A stretch of 64,000 nt of DNA from CAWGET01 sp963821715 (GCA_963821715.1 CAWGET010000005.1:1-64000), one strand, 5' to 3'; counted from the stretch's first letter, positions 1 to 9,071 are shown. Notes: a model not told the origin generated them from the letters alone. Program-made: numbers and translations.

Positions 1-2
1 AA

Positions 3-131
3 ATTGAATCTGAATATCGACTAGTCCGAGATAATTATCACCCTAAATACCCTCATCATTGGGTCTGGAAAATTTATAATGAGGAATTAAAAGCCAGAAA
101 TCCTTCTTTAAGCATCTCTGCAAAAGACTAG
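3..131 (+). CDS. 3' end of an unrecognised gene (partial)
   Basis: The frame starting at base 3 is open from the window edge to TAG at 129-131 and encodes 42 residues, rich in aromatic and His residues near the middle (HPKYPHHWVW). The other two frames stop at once, so this is probably the C-terminus of a gene that begins outside the window. No family can be assigned from so short a piece. Confidence 0.5.
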   Translation: MESEYRLVRDNYHPKYPHHWVWKIYNEELKARNPSLSISAKD

Positions 132-196
132 GAATCTATAATGACTACTTACATATATATTCAACTTCTTCATTAAGTGTTCATAGCCAGCCTTTG

Positions 197-400
197 ATGT
201 CAAATCTTATTACACGAAAAGATAAGCCGGGAATTACGAGCACTCCAATATTTACTGAGACTAAAAGTGATATTGCTGGTATATCATCAAATATTGTAAT
301 TGAAATGATCGCAATTATTTTGAAATATAGTAAATTAAAAGAAGCAGATGAGATTGAATTATTTTTAAATAATTTATACAAGAAAACGTTTGTTGATTAA
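197..400 (+). CDS. small hypothetical protein or gene fragment
   Basis: An ATG at 197 (TTG at 194 is an alternative) opens a 67-residue frame ending at TAA 398-400. The second half looks helical and amphipathic (ILKYSKLKEADEIELFLNN). There is no convincing ribosome binding site, and the frame is open upstream as far as about 125 without a good start, so this may be the tail of a decayed gene. The opposite strand is also open over 181-381, but its composition is less protein-like. I recognise no family. Confidence 0.35.
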   Translation: MSNLITRKDKPGITSTPIFTETKSDIAGISSNIVIEMIAIILKYSKLKEADEIELFLNNLYKKTFVD

Positions 401-907
401 CAATTTTTCTCTATCTTGAATTTCAACCGAACACAAACAAGAACTCAACAGCATTCCAGTCTGTCATTCGGATTGGGAGTATTGAATTTCGCAATTTTTT
501 ATAGAACTACGATTTGTAGTTAATCAAAGCTAATGAATTTTCGAAGCCAACATATGTACTGACACAAAATAAATACGGATTATACCCAACTTGAATTTTT
601 TTCTTAGCTTCGCGGGAGGAGCCAGCTACCCGAATTAGAAACTAATCGTAACACCGTGACATCGTAACAAACAGGAAAAGAGCCAGAAATCATCAGTTAC
701 AATGTAACGAAGTAACAATCGGCTTCATATCCGGCTTCAAATAGAATTATCCGCGTAGCCGGAATCCGAATCCTGCTCAAATGGAGTCTCATACTCTTGA
801 TAGTTGAATTACTGATTTATTAGTCAATTATTATAAGTCCACTTTAGTGTTATATATCAAGAAATTGCCATCAAAGATACTATTATCTATACCAATTTAG
901 ATTTGTG
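401..907. other. intergenic region, no gene seen
   Basis: About 500 bases with stops in all frames. It has short iterations of the type CGTAACA around 648-710 but no tRNA, terminator or promoter that I can support. It lies between a small forward frame and the 3' end of the reverse-strand phosphoesterase gene. Confidence 0.4.
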
Positions 908-2074
908 CTATTTCCCATACAAATGAATTACAGAAATTTCAGGAGGAATAAATGTACGGACAGGCGGACCCCAGGTTCCTAATCCAGTGCTGACAAAAAT
1001 GGAGAAATTACCATCGCGGTGTAATCCGTTATCATAACCATTATTTAAATAATCAGTGAGAAGTGAAACCGGAAAGAACTGGCCACCATGAGTATGTGCA
1101 GATAATTGAATATCAATCCCTGCATTTTTTACAATGGAAAAATCGGTGTTCGGAGAAACATATCGGTCTCCCATCTTATTTTTGTCAATAGTAGTTGGAG
1201 TATGATAAAGTAATATTGTAGGTTTATTTGTGTCATAAGAGATATCTTTCGTTAAAATATCTACCGGATTGTCTTCATCGTGGCGAGGGTAACCAAGTCC
1301 TATAATCTGTAAACCCTCTTTCTCATAAAGTTTATTGTGTAATATTTTTATATAATCAATATCTAATTCTTCGAATATTTGAATCAGCGAAGAATAATGA
1401 TCGTGGTTGCCGGCAGTAAAAAGAATCGGAGCAGAGATTTTTTTAAATGGAGATAGCAGCTCTTCAATGTTTTTGCCCCTTCTATCTATAAAATCCCCTG
1501 TAATTACTACTAATTCAGGGGTTATTCTATTAATCTTATCAGTAATTTCATTTACAAATTTTACCTGATGTTCGGATCTGAGATGTAAATCCGCCAATTG
1601 TACAATAGGTTTATTATTCCAAAAAGAAGGCAAGTTTTTTACCGGTATAGAGACTTCATTTATTTGGATACTAAAACTGAGCCATAAACCATATGAAATT
1701 ATTATTACCGGAGTTATAAAAGAAAAAAAGGCGAGAGGTTTTAATGGAATTCTCAATTTGATCTTATCATTAATCCATTTAATAATCCAAAGCAGGGAAA
1801 GAAACAAAATTAAAATAGGAAAAATACCGATCCAAATTGGAAATATGGATGAAAGCACATTTCCCGTAATATAATTTAAATCATGAGGCAGAGAAAATGC
1901 CAGGAAGAAGCTTAAGCCCAGAAATAAAACAATACTTGAAACGAAAACTTTATGTAATCTTTTATGAACATTAAAAAAATGTACAAAACTGTAATAAATA
2001 AAAAAGTGTAATCCAGAATAACCAATTATTAATATTATGGTTACAAACGGATCAATCCGTGATAGAAAAAACAT
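908..2074 (-). CDS. membrane-anchored calcineurin-like metallophosphoesterase (YkuE/YaeI type)
   Basis: 388 residues. Four hydrophobic segments (about 7-35, 43-62, 75-101, 112-133) precede a phosphoesterase domain from about residue 155. The metal-binding motifs are all present and ordered: DLH 162-164, GDFID 193-197, GNHDH 222-226, a His at 291 and HTHGGQ 327-332. This is the binuclear metal site of the calcineurin-like superfamily. Homologues of this layout act at the membrane, some on UDP-diacylglucosamine-like lipids, but the substrate here cannot be told. It stands alone between non-coding stretches and starts with ATG. Confidence 0.9.
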   Translation of the reverse strand: MFFLSRIDPFVTIILIIGYSGLHFFIYYSFVHFFNVHKRLHKVFVSSIVLFLGLSFFLAFSLPHDLNYITGNVLSSIFPIWIGIFPILILFLSLLWIIKWINDKIKLRIPLKPLAFFSFITPVIIISYGLWLSFSIQINEVSIPVKNLPSFWNNKPIVQLADLHLRSEHQVKFVNEITDKINRITPELVVITGDFIDRRGKNIEELLSPFKKISAPILFTAGNHDHYSSLIQIFEELDIDYIKILHNKLYEKEGLQIIGLGYPRHDEDNPVDILTKDISYDTNKPTILLYHTPTTIDKNKMGDRYVSPNTDFSIVKNAGIDIQLSAHTHGGQFFPVSLLTDYLNNGYDNGLHRDGNFSIFVSTGLGTWGPPVRTFIPPEISVIHLYGK

Positions 2075-2517
2075 ACCTTAACTCAGTTTAATAATAATGT
2101 GAATTTAGAACTATATTTACTATAAAGATCAATTCAGTAATAATGTGCGCGCACTTTTATTTGCCGAATGTGTGTCATGAATTTGAGAACATATGAATTA
2201 AAAATCATTCAAGCAAGAAGCTTTATCTTTATGATTATTTATATGCATGAAGATAAGTTAGTATATTTATATGAGCAACGAGATTTTTGGAAAATTAAAT
2301 ATTGGTTTAATTAAAAATGAAAACACCAACCAAATGCCCAAACTCCGATTCTAAAGGTATACCTAAATTTCCTTATGGTCTCGTTGATATAGACGATTAA
2401 CTCCAAAAAGAAAATTGATGCGGGAAAAATTATATTGGGAGGTTGTTGTGTAACCTAATTTTGATTCGTTATTTCAACGTAATGATTGTCATGCTAAGAT
2501 TTTTGGTGTTGGGAGTT

Positions 2518-2766
2518 CTGAGTTGGAGACAATGGTTTTATAAAGATAGCCGGTGATCCTCATTTTCCAATCAACTGCTAAATCCCAGTAGGGCGAAGCT
2601 ATAATTTTATTGCATTTAGCGCCTTCAAGGAAGAAGAACAGCTTACCTGCAAGATGATTATCTATTTGAAGATTATTGCTGCTTCGCTTATTATATACCT
2701 GCCGGTTTCAGTATGTTTATCAAAGGCTATCCAGTAGGGGAAGTTTGGGTTGTTTAGGAGTTGTGA
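2518..2766 (-). pseudogene. decayed coding remnant of unknown family
   Basis: On the reverse strand two protein-like stretches follow each other in different frames: one beginning LLNNPNFPYWIAFDKHTETG and, after a shift near 2685, one containing LAGKLFFFLEGAKCNKIIAS and ending near IVSNS. Both read like globular protein, whereas the flanks do not. I do not recognise the family. The most economical reading is a gene fragment broken by an indel. Confidence 0.35.
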
Positions 2767-2876
2767 AGTCGCTGAATATTAATGAGCCGCCGCATATATC
2801 AAAAAAGAATTATTAACACTATTGCTTTTGCATTATGTTATTTCTCACACTTCTATTCAATTACGTAATGGATTTG

Positions 2877-2933
2877 AGTTGTATCCCATACACCTACAGC
2901 CACAGACCCAGGCAGACGGCGGAGATTTTGGCA
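2877..2933. repeat. dispersed repeat, copy 1
   Basis: Counterpart of 14385-14443; the 3' half (CTACAGCCACAGACCCAGGC) differs from that copy at only two or three positions. Both copies lie in gene-poor stretches that hold decayed genes. Confidence 0.5.
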
Positions 2934-3208
2934 TTCCAGCATCAACAAATGAAGAAATTCTTATTTATATGTGCTTATTCCTTGTCGTCCTCTGTGAAAA
3001 TCCATAGAATAAGTTAACTATACGATTATCTGTGAAACCATTCATTGCAACACATATTGTAAAACAGTATAGAGTTTGCTAAATTAATACTTAACTAAAA
3101 GAATAAAAGATTATTGAATTCATTGAACAGATAAATATCTTATTACCAAATTCCTATAAAGAATTTCCTGCCCGCTCTTATAGATGCAATGATAACTACG
3201 GAAATTAA

Positions 3209-3901
3209 TTGAAGAAAATTAAAATACTATTAGTTGAAGATAACAGACTCCTCCGCGAAGGAATTTCTGCCATGCTAAAAAAACAGGATGACATGCAAGT
3301 AATTGCTAAAGTTGGCAATGGTGAAAACATTTTGGATATGATAGGTAAATCAATTCCGGATATTGTTCTTCTCGATCTGGGATTGCGAAGTCAAAACAGT
3401 CTGCAGGTAGTAAAGTTAATCACAAAGAATTACCAAAAAATTAAAATTATAGTAATGGACCTAATACCTTTGCAGGCCGATGTTCTGGATTATGTTCAAG
3501 CCGGTGTCTCAGGGTTCATCCTAAAAGATGCTGACATTAATGATTTTTTCAAAACTATCAGATCGGTATTTAGAGGCATACAAGTACTACCGCCACATCT
3601 AACCGGTTCGCTATTTTCACAAATAGTTGAACATGCTATGAACGAAGATAAACCATCAAAAGTTTTTGAAGCGGTACAAATGACTAAGCGTGAAAAACAG
3701 GTAATTGAATTAATTGCAGACGGTTCTACGAATAAAGAGATCGCACAAAAACTTCATCTCTCTACTTTTACCGTTAAAAGTCATGTACACAACATTCTAG
3801 AAAAATTAGCGCTTAATTCCCGCGTTCAGATTGCAAAACACGCACATCAGTCCGATGAATTTAATTTGAAAAAAGAGGACAATTCTATAGGCAATAAATA
3901 A
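3209..3901 (+). CDS. NarL/FixJ-type response regulator
   Basis: 230 residues starting at TTG; ACGGA lies just upstream. Receiver domain about 1-120: acidic pair E10-D11, phospho-acceptor D56, invariant Lys K106 in FILKDA. The usual Thr/Ser switch position reads Asp (VMDLIP, about residue 84), so the output switch may be altered. A LuxR-type HTH fills about 157-215 (TKREKQVIELIADG, NKEIAQKLHLS, TVKSHVHNILEKL). A paralogue with the same linker signature (VLPP..., LFSQIV) lies at 9138. The gene is followed 210 bases on by kaiC; no histidine kinase is adjacent. Confidence 0.93.
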   Translation: MKKIKILLVEDNRLLREGISAMLKKQDDMQVIAKVGNGENILDMIGKSIPDIVLLDLGLRSQNSLQVVKLITKNYQKIKIIVMDLIPLQADVLDYVQAGVSGFILKDADINDFFKTIRSVFRGIQVLPPHLTGSLFSQIVEHAMNEDKPSKVFEAVQMTKREKQVIELIADGSTNKEIAQKLHLSTFTVKSHVHNILEKLALNSRVQIAKHAHQSDEFNLKKEDNSIGNK

Positions 3902-3932
3902 TTCCAACCGCAAGTTAGTCCGCAAGGTCTAA

Positions 3933-3976
3933 TCCATTTTTCATCCCTTTGACCGATAGTATTCATCCACAAAAGT
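3933..3976 (+). promoter_or_regulatory. shared upstream motif, copy 1 (upstream of kaiC)
   Basis: The sequence ATTTTTCATCCCTTTGACC followed by GATAGTATTCATC lies about 140 bases before the kaiC start. Its core TTTTTCATCCCTTTG recurs exactly at 10966-10980 and with one change at 8639-8652, each time upstream of a gene in this island. A common promoter or operator is inferred; the factor is unknown. Confidence 0.45.
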
Positions 3977-4110
3977 ATTTAAAATAAACAGTGAAAATAT
4001 GATAAAGCAGAAGTATTCTGTTTTACCGCCAATGAATAGCAATTTGATTTAATGGCTACTGCAATCATTCCAGATAAAACTATCTGGAAAAAATTTCAGG
4101 AGATGAATTT

Positions 4111-5802
4111 ATGAACAATAGAAAATCTAAATTTGAAAGAATAACTCTTCCAAAAGCTCCAACAAACATAAAGGGATTAGATGAAATAACCGGCGGAGGC
4201 TTACCAAAAGGGCGACCAACCTTGATATGCGGTGATGCCGGCTGTGGAAAAACATTATTCGCGATGGAGTTTCTAGTACGAGGCGCTACAATTTTTAACG
4301 AACCCGGTGTATTCATTTCCTTCGAGGAAACAGAGAAAGAGTTGACAGCAAATGTTGCCTCGTTAGGCTTTGATTTAGATAAACTTGTATCAAAGAAGAT
4401 GATTTGGCTCGAACATCATTCCATAAATTCCATTGAAATTGAAAAGAATGGCGAATATGACTTAAAAAAATTATTTGTAAGCATACATCATGCAATCGAA
4501 AGTATAAAAGCCAAAAGAATTGTTCTAGATACAATAGAATCGCTCTTCTCTTCAATTCCAAATCCTGCGATTATTCGTGCAGAGCTTAGAAGACTATTCG
4601 GTTGGTTGAAAAAGAAGGGTGTTACCGCAGTAATAACTGGTGAACGTGGAAATGGCAGTTTAACTCGTCAGGGGCTTGAAGAGTATGTATCGGATTGTGT
4701 TATTCTTCTGGATCACCGAGTAAGCGATCAATCTTCTATACGAAGATTACGAATTGTTAAATACCGCGGCTCGACTCATGGCACAAATGAATACCCTTTT
4801 TTAATAGACGAAGATGGATTTTCAATTTTGCCTGTAACATCCCTAGGATTAAACCATAATTCATCCAGCGAAAGAATTTCAACTGGAATTCCTCGTTTAG
4901 ATTTAATGTTCTCAGGAAAAGGATATTATCGCGGCAGCACAATCCTTGTTTCGGGCACAGCCGGCACGGGTAAAACTAGTCTGGCAGCTCAGTTTATAGA
5001 GGCAGCGTGTAAAAGAAATGAGCGCGTTTTATACTTTGCCTTCGAAGAATCTCCAAGTCAATTCTTGCGTAATATGTCCTCCATTGGAATTGATCTTGAG
5101 CCTTTTGAAAAAAATGAAATTCTTCATTTTCATGCTGCTCGTCCAACACTATATGGATTGGAACATCATTTAACAACCACTATAAAATTGATTAACAAAG
5201 TTAAACCGCGGGTTGTTGTTCTAGATCCAATTGATGCCTTTATAATGGGTGGAAATCAAACAGAAGTAAAAATTATGTTACTGCGACTTGTGGATTTTCT
5301 GAAAGCAAACAATATTACGGCACTTTTCGTAAGTCTGACAAACGAGAATGATAATAATCGAGAACTAACAGATATGGCGATATCATCACTTATTGATACT
5401 TGGCTTCTTCTTCGGGATATTGAAATCGGCGGCGAACGAAACAGAGGATTATACATACTGAAATCACGGGGAATGTCTCACTCTAATCAAATTCGGGAAT
5501 TTAAATTAACCGACAATGGTATTGATTTACTCGACGTCTATGTTGGTCCAGAAGGTGTATTAACAGGTACAGCCAGAATATCGCAGGAAGAAAAAAACAA
5601 AGAAGAACAATTACAACGTCAGCAGGAAATTGAACGTAAGCAATTTGCATTGGATCTTAAACGTGCCGCAACTGACGCTCAAATTGTTGTATTGCAGTCG
5701 GAATATAAAACGGAAGAATCTGAAACTCAAAAAATAATAGAGATGGAGACAGCAAAAACCGAAAGATTCGAGAAAACATCAAAAGGAAATTACAGAAAGT
5801 AG
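4111..5802 (+). CDS. kaiC: KaiC-type double-domain RecA-fold ATPase/autokinase
   Basis: 563 residues, longer than clock KaiC (about 519) because of a charged C-terminal extension (about 490-563) predicted to be coiled coil. Two KaiC domains: Walker A 41-48 (GDAGCGKT) and 282-289 (GTAGTGKT), each followed by a catalytic Glu pair (ISFEE, FAFEE). The segment aligned with the KaiC autophosphorylation site reads ISSLIDT, giving S425-S426 in place of Ser-Thr, so autophosphorylation is plausible. The start is supported by AGGAGA ten bases upstream. No kaiA or kaiB is visible. Neighbours are NarL-type regulators, Mla transport and a SpoIIE phosphatase, which suggests stress signalling instead of a true clock. 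Confidence 0.92.
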   Translation: MNNRKSKFERITLPKAPTNIKGLDEITGGGLPKGRPTLICGDAGCGKTLFAMEFLVRGATIFNEPGVFISFEETEKELTANVASLGFDLDKLVSKKMIWLEHHSINSIEIEKNGEYDLKKLFVSIHHAIESIKAKRIVLDTIESLFSSIPNPAIIRAELRRLFGWLKKKGVTAVITGERGNGSLTRQGLEEYVSDCVILLDHRVSDQSSIRRLRIVKYRGSTHGTNEYPFLIDEDGFSILPVTSLGLNHNSSSERISTGIPRLDLMFSGKGYYRGSTILVSGTAGTGKTSLAAQFIEAACKRNERVLYFAFEESPSQFLRNMSSIGIDLEPFEKNEILHFHAARPTLYGLEHHLTTTIKLINKVKPRVVVLDPIDAFIMGGNQTEVKIMLLRLVDFLKANNITALFVSLTNENDNNRELTDMAISSLIDTWLLLRDIEIGGERNRGLYILKSRGMSHSNQIREFKLTDNGIDLLDVYVGPEGVLTGTARISQEEKNKEEQLQRQQEIERKQFALDLKRAATDAQIVVLQSEYKTEESETQKIIEMETAKTERFEKTSKGNYRK

Positions 5803-5881
5803 AAAAGCAGATCTATCAGAGAATTTTCCAAAACTGTAACCTGAAATGGGAAATAATGTTAAACAATAAAGGAGAAATGTC

Positions 5882-6016
5882 ATGGGTAAAGGCCAAAACA
5901 GTAAAAGTAGTTCGAAGAAAAAAGCAGCTAAAACAATGAAAGAAAAAAAAGCCGCAAAGAGAGGGAAAAAAAATGATATAAACAATCATAGCCTAATTGA
6001 GGAAATAAAAAAATAA
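5882..6016 (+). CDS. 44-aa Lys-rich basic peptide
   Basis: ATG at 5882 with a good ribosome binding site (AAGGAGA, 5870-5876) opens 44 codons to TAA 6014-6016. About the first 32 residues are almost only Lys, Ala, Ser, Gly, Arg and Gln (SSSKKKAAKTMKEKKAAKRG), a histone-tail-like or nucleic-acid-binding composition; the end is more ordinary (NHSLIEEIKK). It sits between kaiC (80 bases upstream) and mlaE (6-12 bases downstream). I do not recognise a family; disordered small basic proteins in stress operons are a loose analogy only. Confidence 0.6.
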   Translation: MGKGQNSKSSSKKKAAKTMKEKKAAKRGKKNDINNHSLIEEIKK

Positions 6017-6027
6017 AAGAATTGGTA

Positions 6028-6858
6028 ATGAAAAATATATCTTCATTTAAAGTTAAAATAGAAAAATACAAAGAGAAGACAAAAGCTAAATATTCCTCTG
6101 ACTCTATATTTGCGAAATTTTTTATTGAAGTTTATTCTATATCAGTTTTTGCAATCCGCTTTTTCAGAGAAGTTTTAAAGCCGCCGTATGAATTCAGTGA
6201 ATTTATGAAACAGTCGTTTCTGATTGGATATAAATCTCTTCCATTGATTGCAATTACCGGGTTCATAATTGGATTAGTGCTGACAATTCAATCGAGACCG
6301 ACTTTAGCAAAGTTCGGTGCGGAATCATGGCTTCCGGCGATGGTTGCGGTATCATTGATAAGAGAAATTGGGCCCGTTATTACTGCGTTAATTTTTGCCG
6401 GGAAGGTTGGTTCGGGAATTGGTGCAGAGCTGGCATCTATGAATGTAACCGAACAGATTGATGCTATGCAGGTGTCGGACACAAACCCATTTAAATATCT
6501 TGTTGTTACAAGAATTGTCTCAGCTACTTTAATGCTTCCGCTTCTTGTTGTTTTTGCGGATGCTGTTGGTTTGTTGGGGACATATGTGGGAGTTAACCTG
6601 AAAGGAAATGTCAGCGCATCATTATTCTTTCCTCAGATATTTCAAAGTATAGAATTTAGTGATCTTTTCCCGGCTGTTATTAAAACATTTATTTTTGGTT
6701 TTGCAATAGGACTTATTGGATGTTACAAAGGATATACTTCCAACAAAGGGACAGAAAGTGTCGGTAAAGCGGCTAATTCGGCTGTAGTATTATCTTCTTT
6801 AATGGTTTTTATAATTGATATGATAGCTGTACAAATTACAAGTTTACTTCAATACTAA
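6028..6858 (+). CDS. mlaE: MlaE/YrbE-family ABC transporter permease
   Basis: 276 residues from ATG 6028 (TTG at 6022 is an alternative). The family core is clear: GFIIGLVLTIQSRPTL, then the conserved loop with IREIGPVITALIFAGKVGSG and GAELASMNVTEQIDAM, then three more hydrophobic segments ending IDMIAVQITSLL. In the Mla system this permease sits in the inner membrane and, with MlaF and an MCE protein, moves phospholipids between the membranes. The next genes are the ATPase and the MCE subunit, spaced 17 and 23 bases, so this is an operon. Confidence 0.93.
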   Translation: MKNISSFKVKIEKYKEKTKAKYSSDSIFAKFFIEVYSISVFAIRFFREVLKPPYEFSEFMKQSFLIGYKSLPLIAITGFIIGLVLTIQSRPTLAKFGAESWLPAMVAVSLIREIGPVITALIFAGKVGSGIGAELASMNVTEQIDAMQVSDTNPFKYLVVTRIVSATLMLPLLVVFADAVGLLGTYVGVNLKGNVSASLFFPQIFQSIEFSDLFPAVIKTFIFGFAIGLIGCYKGYTSNKGTESVGKAANSAVVLSSLMVFIIDMIAVQITSLLQY

Positions 6859-6875
6859 AATGAGCAGCAAATAGA

Positions 6876-7655
6876 ATGACAGATGTTACAACTAAAATAG
6901 AAAAAGTAAATGATTTTCAGCAGGATGAATCAGTTGTAATTGAAATGCGGCATCTCAAAAAATCTTTCGGGAATCACGATGTGTTGCAGGATATAAATCT
7001 GGTTATCAACAAAGGAGAAAATCTTGTAATACTTGGTCAATCCGGAACAGGAAAATCTGTACTTATAAAGTGCATTGTTGGTCTAATTCAAATTGATGAC
7101 GGCGAATTAATAATATTTGGTAAGGATATTGCTGAATTGAATAGTAATGAATTGGTACAAATGTATAAGAGAATCGGGTTCCTTTTTCAAAGTGGTGCTT
7201 TGTACGATTCTATGTCCGTTAGAGAGAATTTGGAATTCCCATTAAGAAGAAAAAAAAGATTGATGGGAAAAGAAGAACTAGAATCACTGATTAAAGATGC
7301 ATTGGAAGATGTTGGTTTAGATGAAACAATCGACCTATCTCCTTCCGAACTTTCGGGAGGGATGCGTAAGAGGTTGGGTTTAGCAAGAACATTAATACTG
7401 AAACCCGAAATAATGCTTTATGATGAACCTACAACCGGACTAGATCCTATCACTTCAAAAGAAATAAGCAAACTGATATTAGAGGTACAAAAAAAATATA
7501 ACACTTCTTCAATTATTATTACGCACGATATAGATTGCGCCAGATTAACCGCAAACCGGATAATGGTAATTAAAGATGGTGAATGTTTTGCGGAAGGCTC
7601 TTATGCAGAACTTGAGAAATCAAGAGATCCGTGGATAAGAGCCTTCTTTGAATAG
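6876..7655 (+). CDS. mlaF: MlaF-type ABC transporter ATP-binding protein
   Basis: 259 residues. Walker A GQSGTGKS about 58-65, Q-loop FLFQSGALYDSMSV, signature LSGGMRKR about 157-164, Walker B IMLYDEPT about 177-184, switch His in IIITHD. The SGALFDSM-like stretch after the Q-loop is typical of Mla-type (MKL family) ATPases. It energises the MlaE permease encoded just upstream; the MCE gene follows. An N-terminal extension of about 20 residues before the first strand is unremarkable. Confidence 0.94.
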   Translation: MTDVTTKIEKVNDFQQDESVVIEMRHLKKSFGNHDVLQDINLVINKGENLVILGQSGTGKSVLIKCIVGLIQIDDGELIIFGKDIAELNSNELVQMYKRIGFLFQSGALYDSMSVRENLEFPLRRKKRLMGKEELESLIKDALEDVGLDETIDLSPSELSGGMRKRLGLARTLILKPEIMLYDEPTTGLDPITSKEISKLILEVQKKYNTSSIIITHDIDCARLTANRIMVIKDGECFAEGSYAELEKSRDPWIRAFFE

Positions 7656-7678
7656 TTATTAAAGAAAGAGTTAATAAA

Positions 7679-8545
7679 ATGATAAAGAATACTAGCAATA
7701 AAGTAAAATTAGGGATATTCATTTTCGTCGGTTTTTTATTGATTATTGTTGGAATATATTTTATTGGTGAAGGTCAGCAATTATTTAGATCTACATTCAG
7801 CGTCACCGGTATTTTTAAAGATGTTGCCGGGCTGCAGGCCGGCAATAATGTAAGATTATCCGGAGTAAATGTTGGTACAGTAAGAAATATAGTTATTATT
7901 AGCGATACATCAGTAAGTGTAGAAATTTTAATTGATGAAGATATTCGTGAATTTATTAAAAAAGATGCTATTGCTATTATCGGTTCGGAAGGATTAATGG
8001 GTAATAAAGCCTTGATAATAAATCCCGGTACAGGGAAAAGACAAATAATAGAGAACAACGATACTATTCATACAATTCAACCGGTGACTATAGATGATAT
8101 AATTCTATCTTTGAATGCAACTATTGGTAATACGTCTAATATTACAAGTGATTTAGCAAGTATGACAAATAATATTGAGTCGGGACAAGGGACGATTGGA
8201 AGATTAATTATGGATAAAGAATGGCGGGAGAATTTTGAAACTACATTTATTAACCTGAGAGAAGGTTCAGAAAAATTCAGAAATTTTATGACAAAAGCAG
8301 ATGAACTCGATGCGATTATATTGTCTGCTAAAGAAACAGCTCAAAATGCATCCGACATAACACAAGACCTTGCAAGTATTTCCGGAAAAATTGAGTCGGG
8401 TCAAGGTACTCTAGGTCGATTATTAATGGATCAAAAAACCGCGGAAAACCTCGATTCAACCATAATATCTTTAAAAGACGGAGCGAAGGGACTTAATATA
8501 CTTTTGGAGGAAGCAAAAAGCAGTTGGCTGCTATGGGGATTTTAA
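7679..8545 (+). CDS. mlaD: MCE-domain substrate-binding protein (MlaD-like)
   Basis: 288 residues. One N-terminal membrane anchor (about 11-30) is followed by an MCE domain (about 38-115: GIFKDVAGLQAGNNVRLSG, GLMGNKAL). After it comes a helical tail with an internal duplication: DLASMTNNIESGQGTIGRL and DLASISGKIESGQGTLGRL are about 80 residues apart. The MCE ring holds lipid in the periplasm for the MlaE-MlaF complex; long helical tails in other MCE proteins form tubes or needles. Last gene of the mla operon; no MlaA, B or C is nearby. Confidence 0.92.
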   Translation: MIKNTSNKVKLGIFIFVGFLLIIVGIYFIGEGQQLFRSTFSVTGIFKDVAGLQAGNNVRLSGVNVGTVRNIVIISDTSVSVEILIDEDIREFIKKDAIAIIGSEGLMGNKALIINPGTGKRQIIENNDTIHTIQPVTIDDIILSLNATIGNTSNITSDLASMTNNIESGQGTIGRLIMDKEWRENFETTFINLREGSEKFRNFMTKADELDAIILSAKETAQNASDITQDLASISGKIESGQGTLGRLLMDQKTAENLDSTIISLKDGAKGLNILLEEAKSSWLLWGF

Positions 8546-8632
8546 TTCAGAGAACTAATAAAATTTACTCCATCAAAATTTATCTAATTTAAATAATATT
8601 TTTCTTCTTTTTAAACTCATCCTAAAGATGTA

Positions 8633-8670
8633 GTCCTTTTTTCATTCCTTTGATCGATTGTTTTCATCAT
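8633..8670 (+). promoter_or_regulatory. shared upstream motif, copy 2
   Basis: AAGATGTAGTCC is followed by TTTTTTCATTCCTTTGATCG and ATTGTTTTCATC, ending about 40-70 bases before the gene at 8712. It matches copy 1 (3933) and copy 3 (10955) over about 35 bases with a few differences. A common control element is inferred. Confidence 0.45.
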
Positions 8671-8711
8671 ATAAAAAGCGTTATCCTTAAGCTACTAAGA
8701 GGAGAAGAAAA

Positions 8712-9071
8712 ATGAAAAACATAATTCTAATTACATTGCTCTTAATTTCAACAAATTATTTTGCCCAGGATAAGGTCATCGTAAAATCAGAAGCAGTAAA
8801 TGAACAGACTAATAACTGGATGACAAATATTGCGACTAATTCTCAATTACGTTTGGATATGATGCAAATGATGATTGAACAGACAGTAACCAATCCTGAC
8901 GAAATGCAGTTACTTGTAAATCAAATATTGAACAATTCTGAAATGAAAACGATGATTCGAAAATCGTCATTTCAGGAAAACAATGCCAAGACTAAGCCTG
9001 AAATAGATAATAAATATAATGATATTATGAAAAGGACAGAAACACATCAGAAACCGAAAATTAAAAATTAA
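8712..9071 (+). CDS. small exported hypothetical protein
   Basis: 119 residues with a strong ribosome binding site (GAGGAG, 11 bases upstream). Residues 1-18 form a signal peptide (IILITLLLISTNYFA, cleavage before QDK). The mature part is Met- and Gln-rich and helical (LRLDMMQMMIEQTV, DEMQLLVNQILNN) and ends in a basic tail. No cysteine lipobox. It stands between the mla operon and the second NarL-type regulator and has the shared promoter motif. Function unknown. Confidence 0.75.
   Translation: MKNIILITLLLISTNYFAQDKVIVKSEAVNEQTNNWMTNIATNSQLRLDMMQMMIEQTVTNPDEMQLLVNQILNNSEMKTMIRKSSFQENNAKTKPEIDNKYNDIMKRTETHQKPKIKN

Larger units (their letters stand above)
2075..3208. other. long gene-poor region with remnants
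   Basis: About 1.1 kb without an intact gene. It contains the broken reverse-strand remnant at 2518-2766, a short frame at 2317-2400 starting ATG that I cannot assign, and a 57-base segment (2877-2933) that has a diverged second copy at 14385-14443. The 5' part (2140-2160) carries GTGCGCGCAC, a short palindrome. The rest is AT-rich with stops in all frames and leads into the promoter of the response regulator at 3209. Confidence 0.4.

Noticed and set aside
181..381. 66-residue reverse frame
   Set aside because: It is antisense to a frame with more natural composition, and neither has a clear ribosome binding site.
2822..3017. Two overlapping forward frames of about 60 residues
   Set aside because: No ribosome binding site, low-complexity translation and overlap with a dispersed repeat; not supported as genes.
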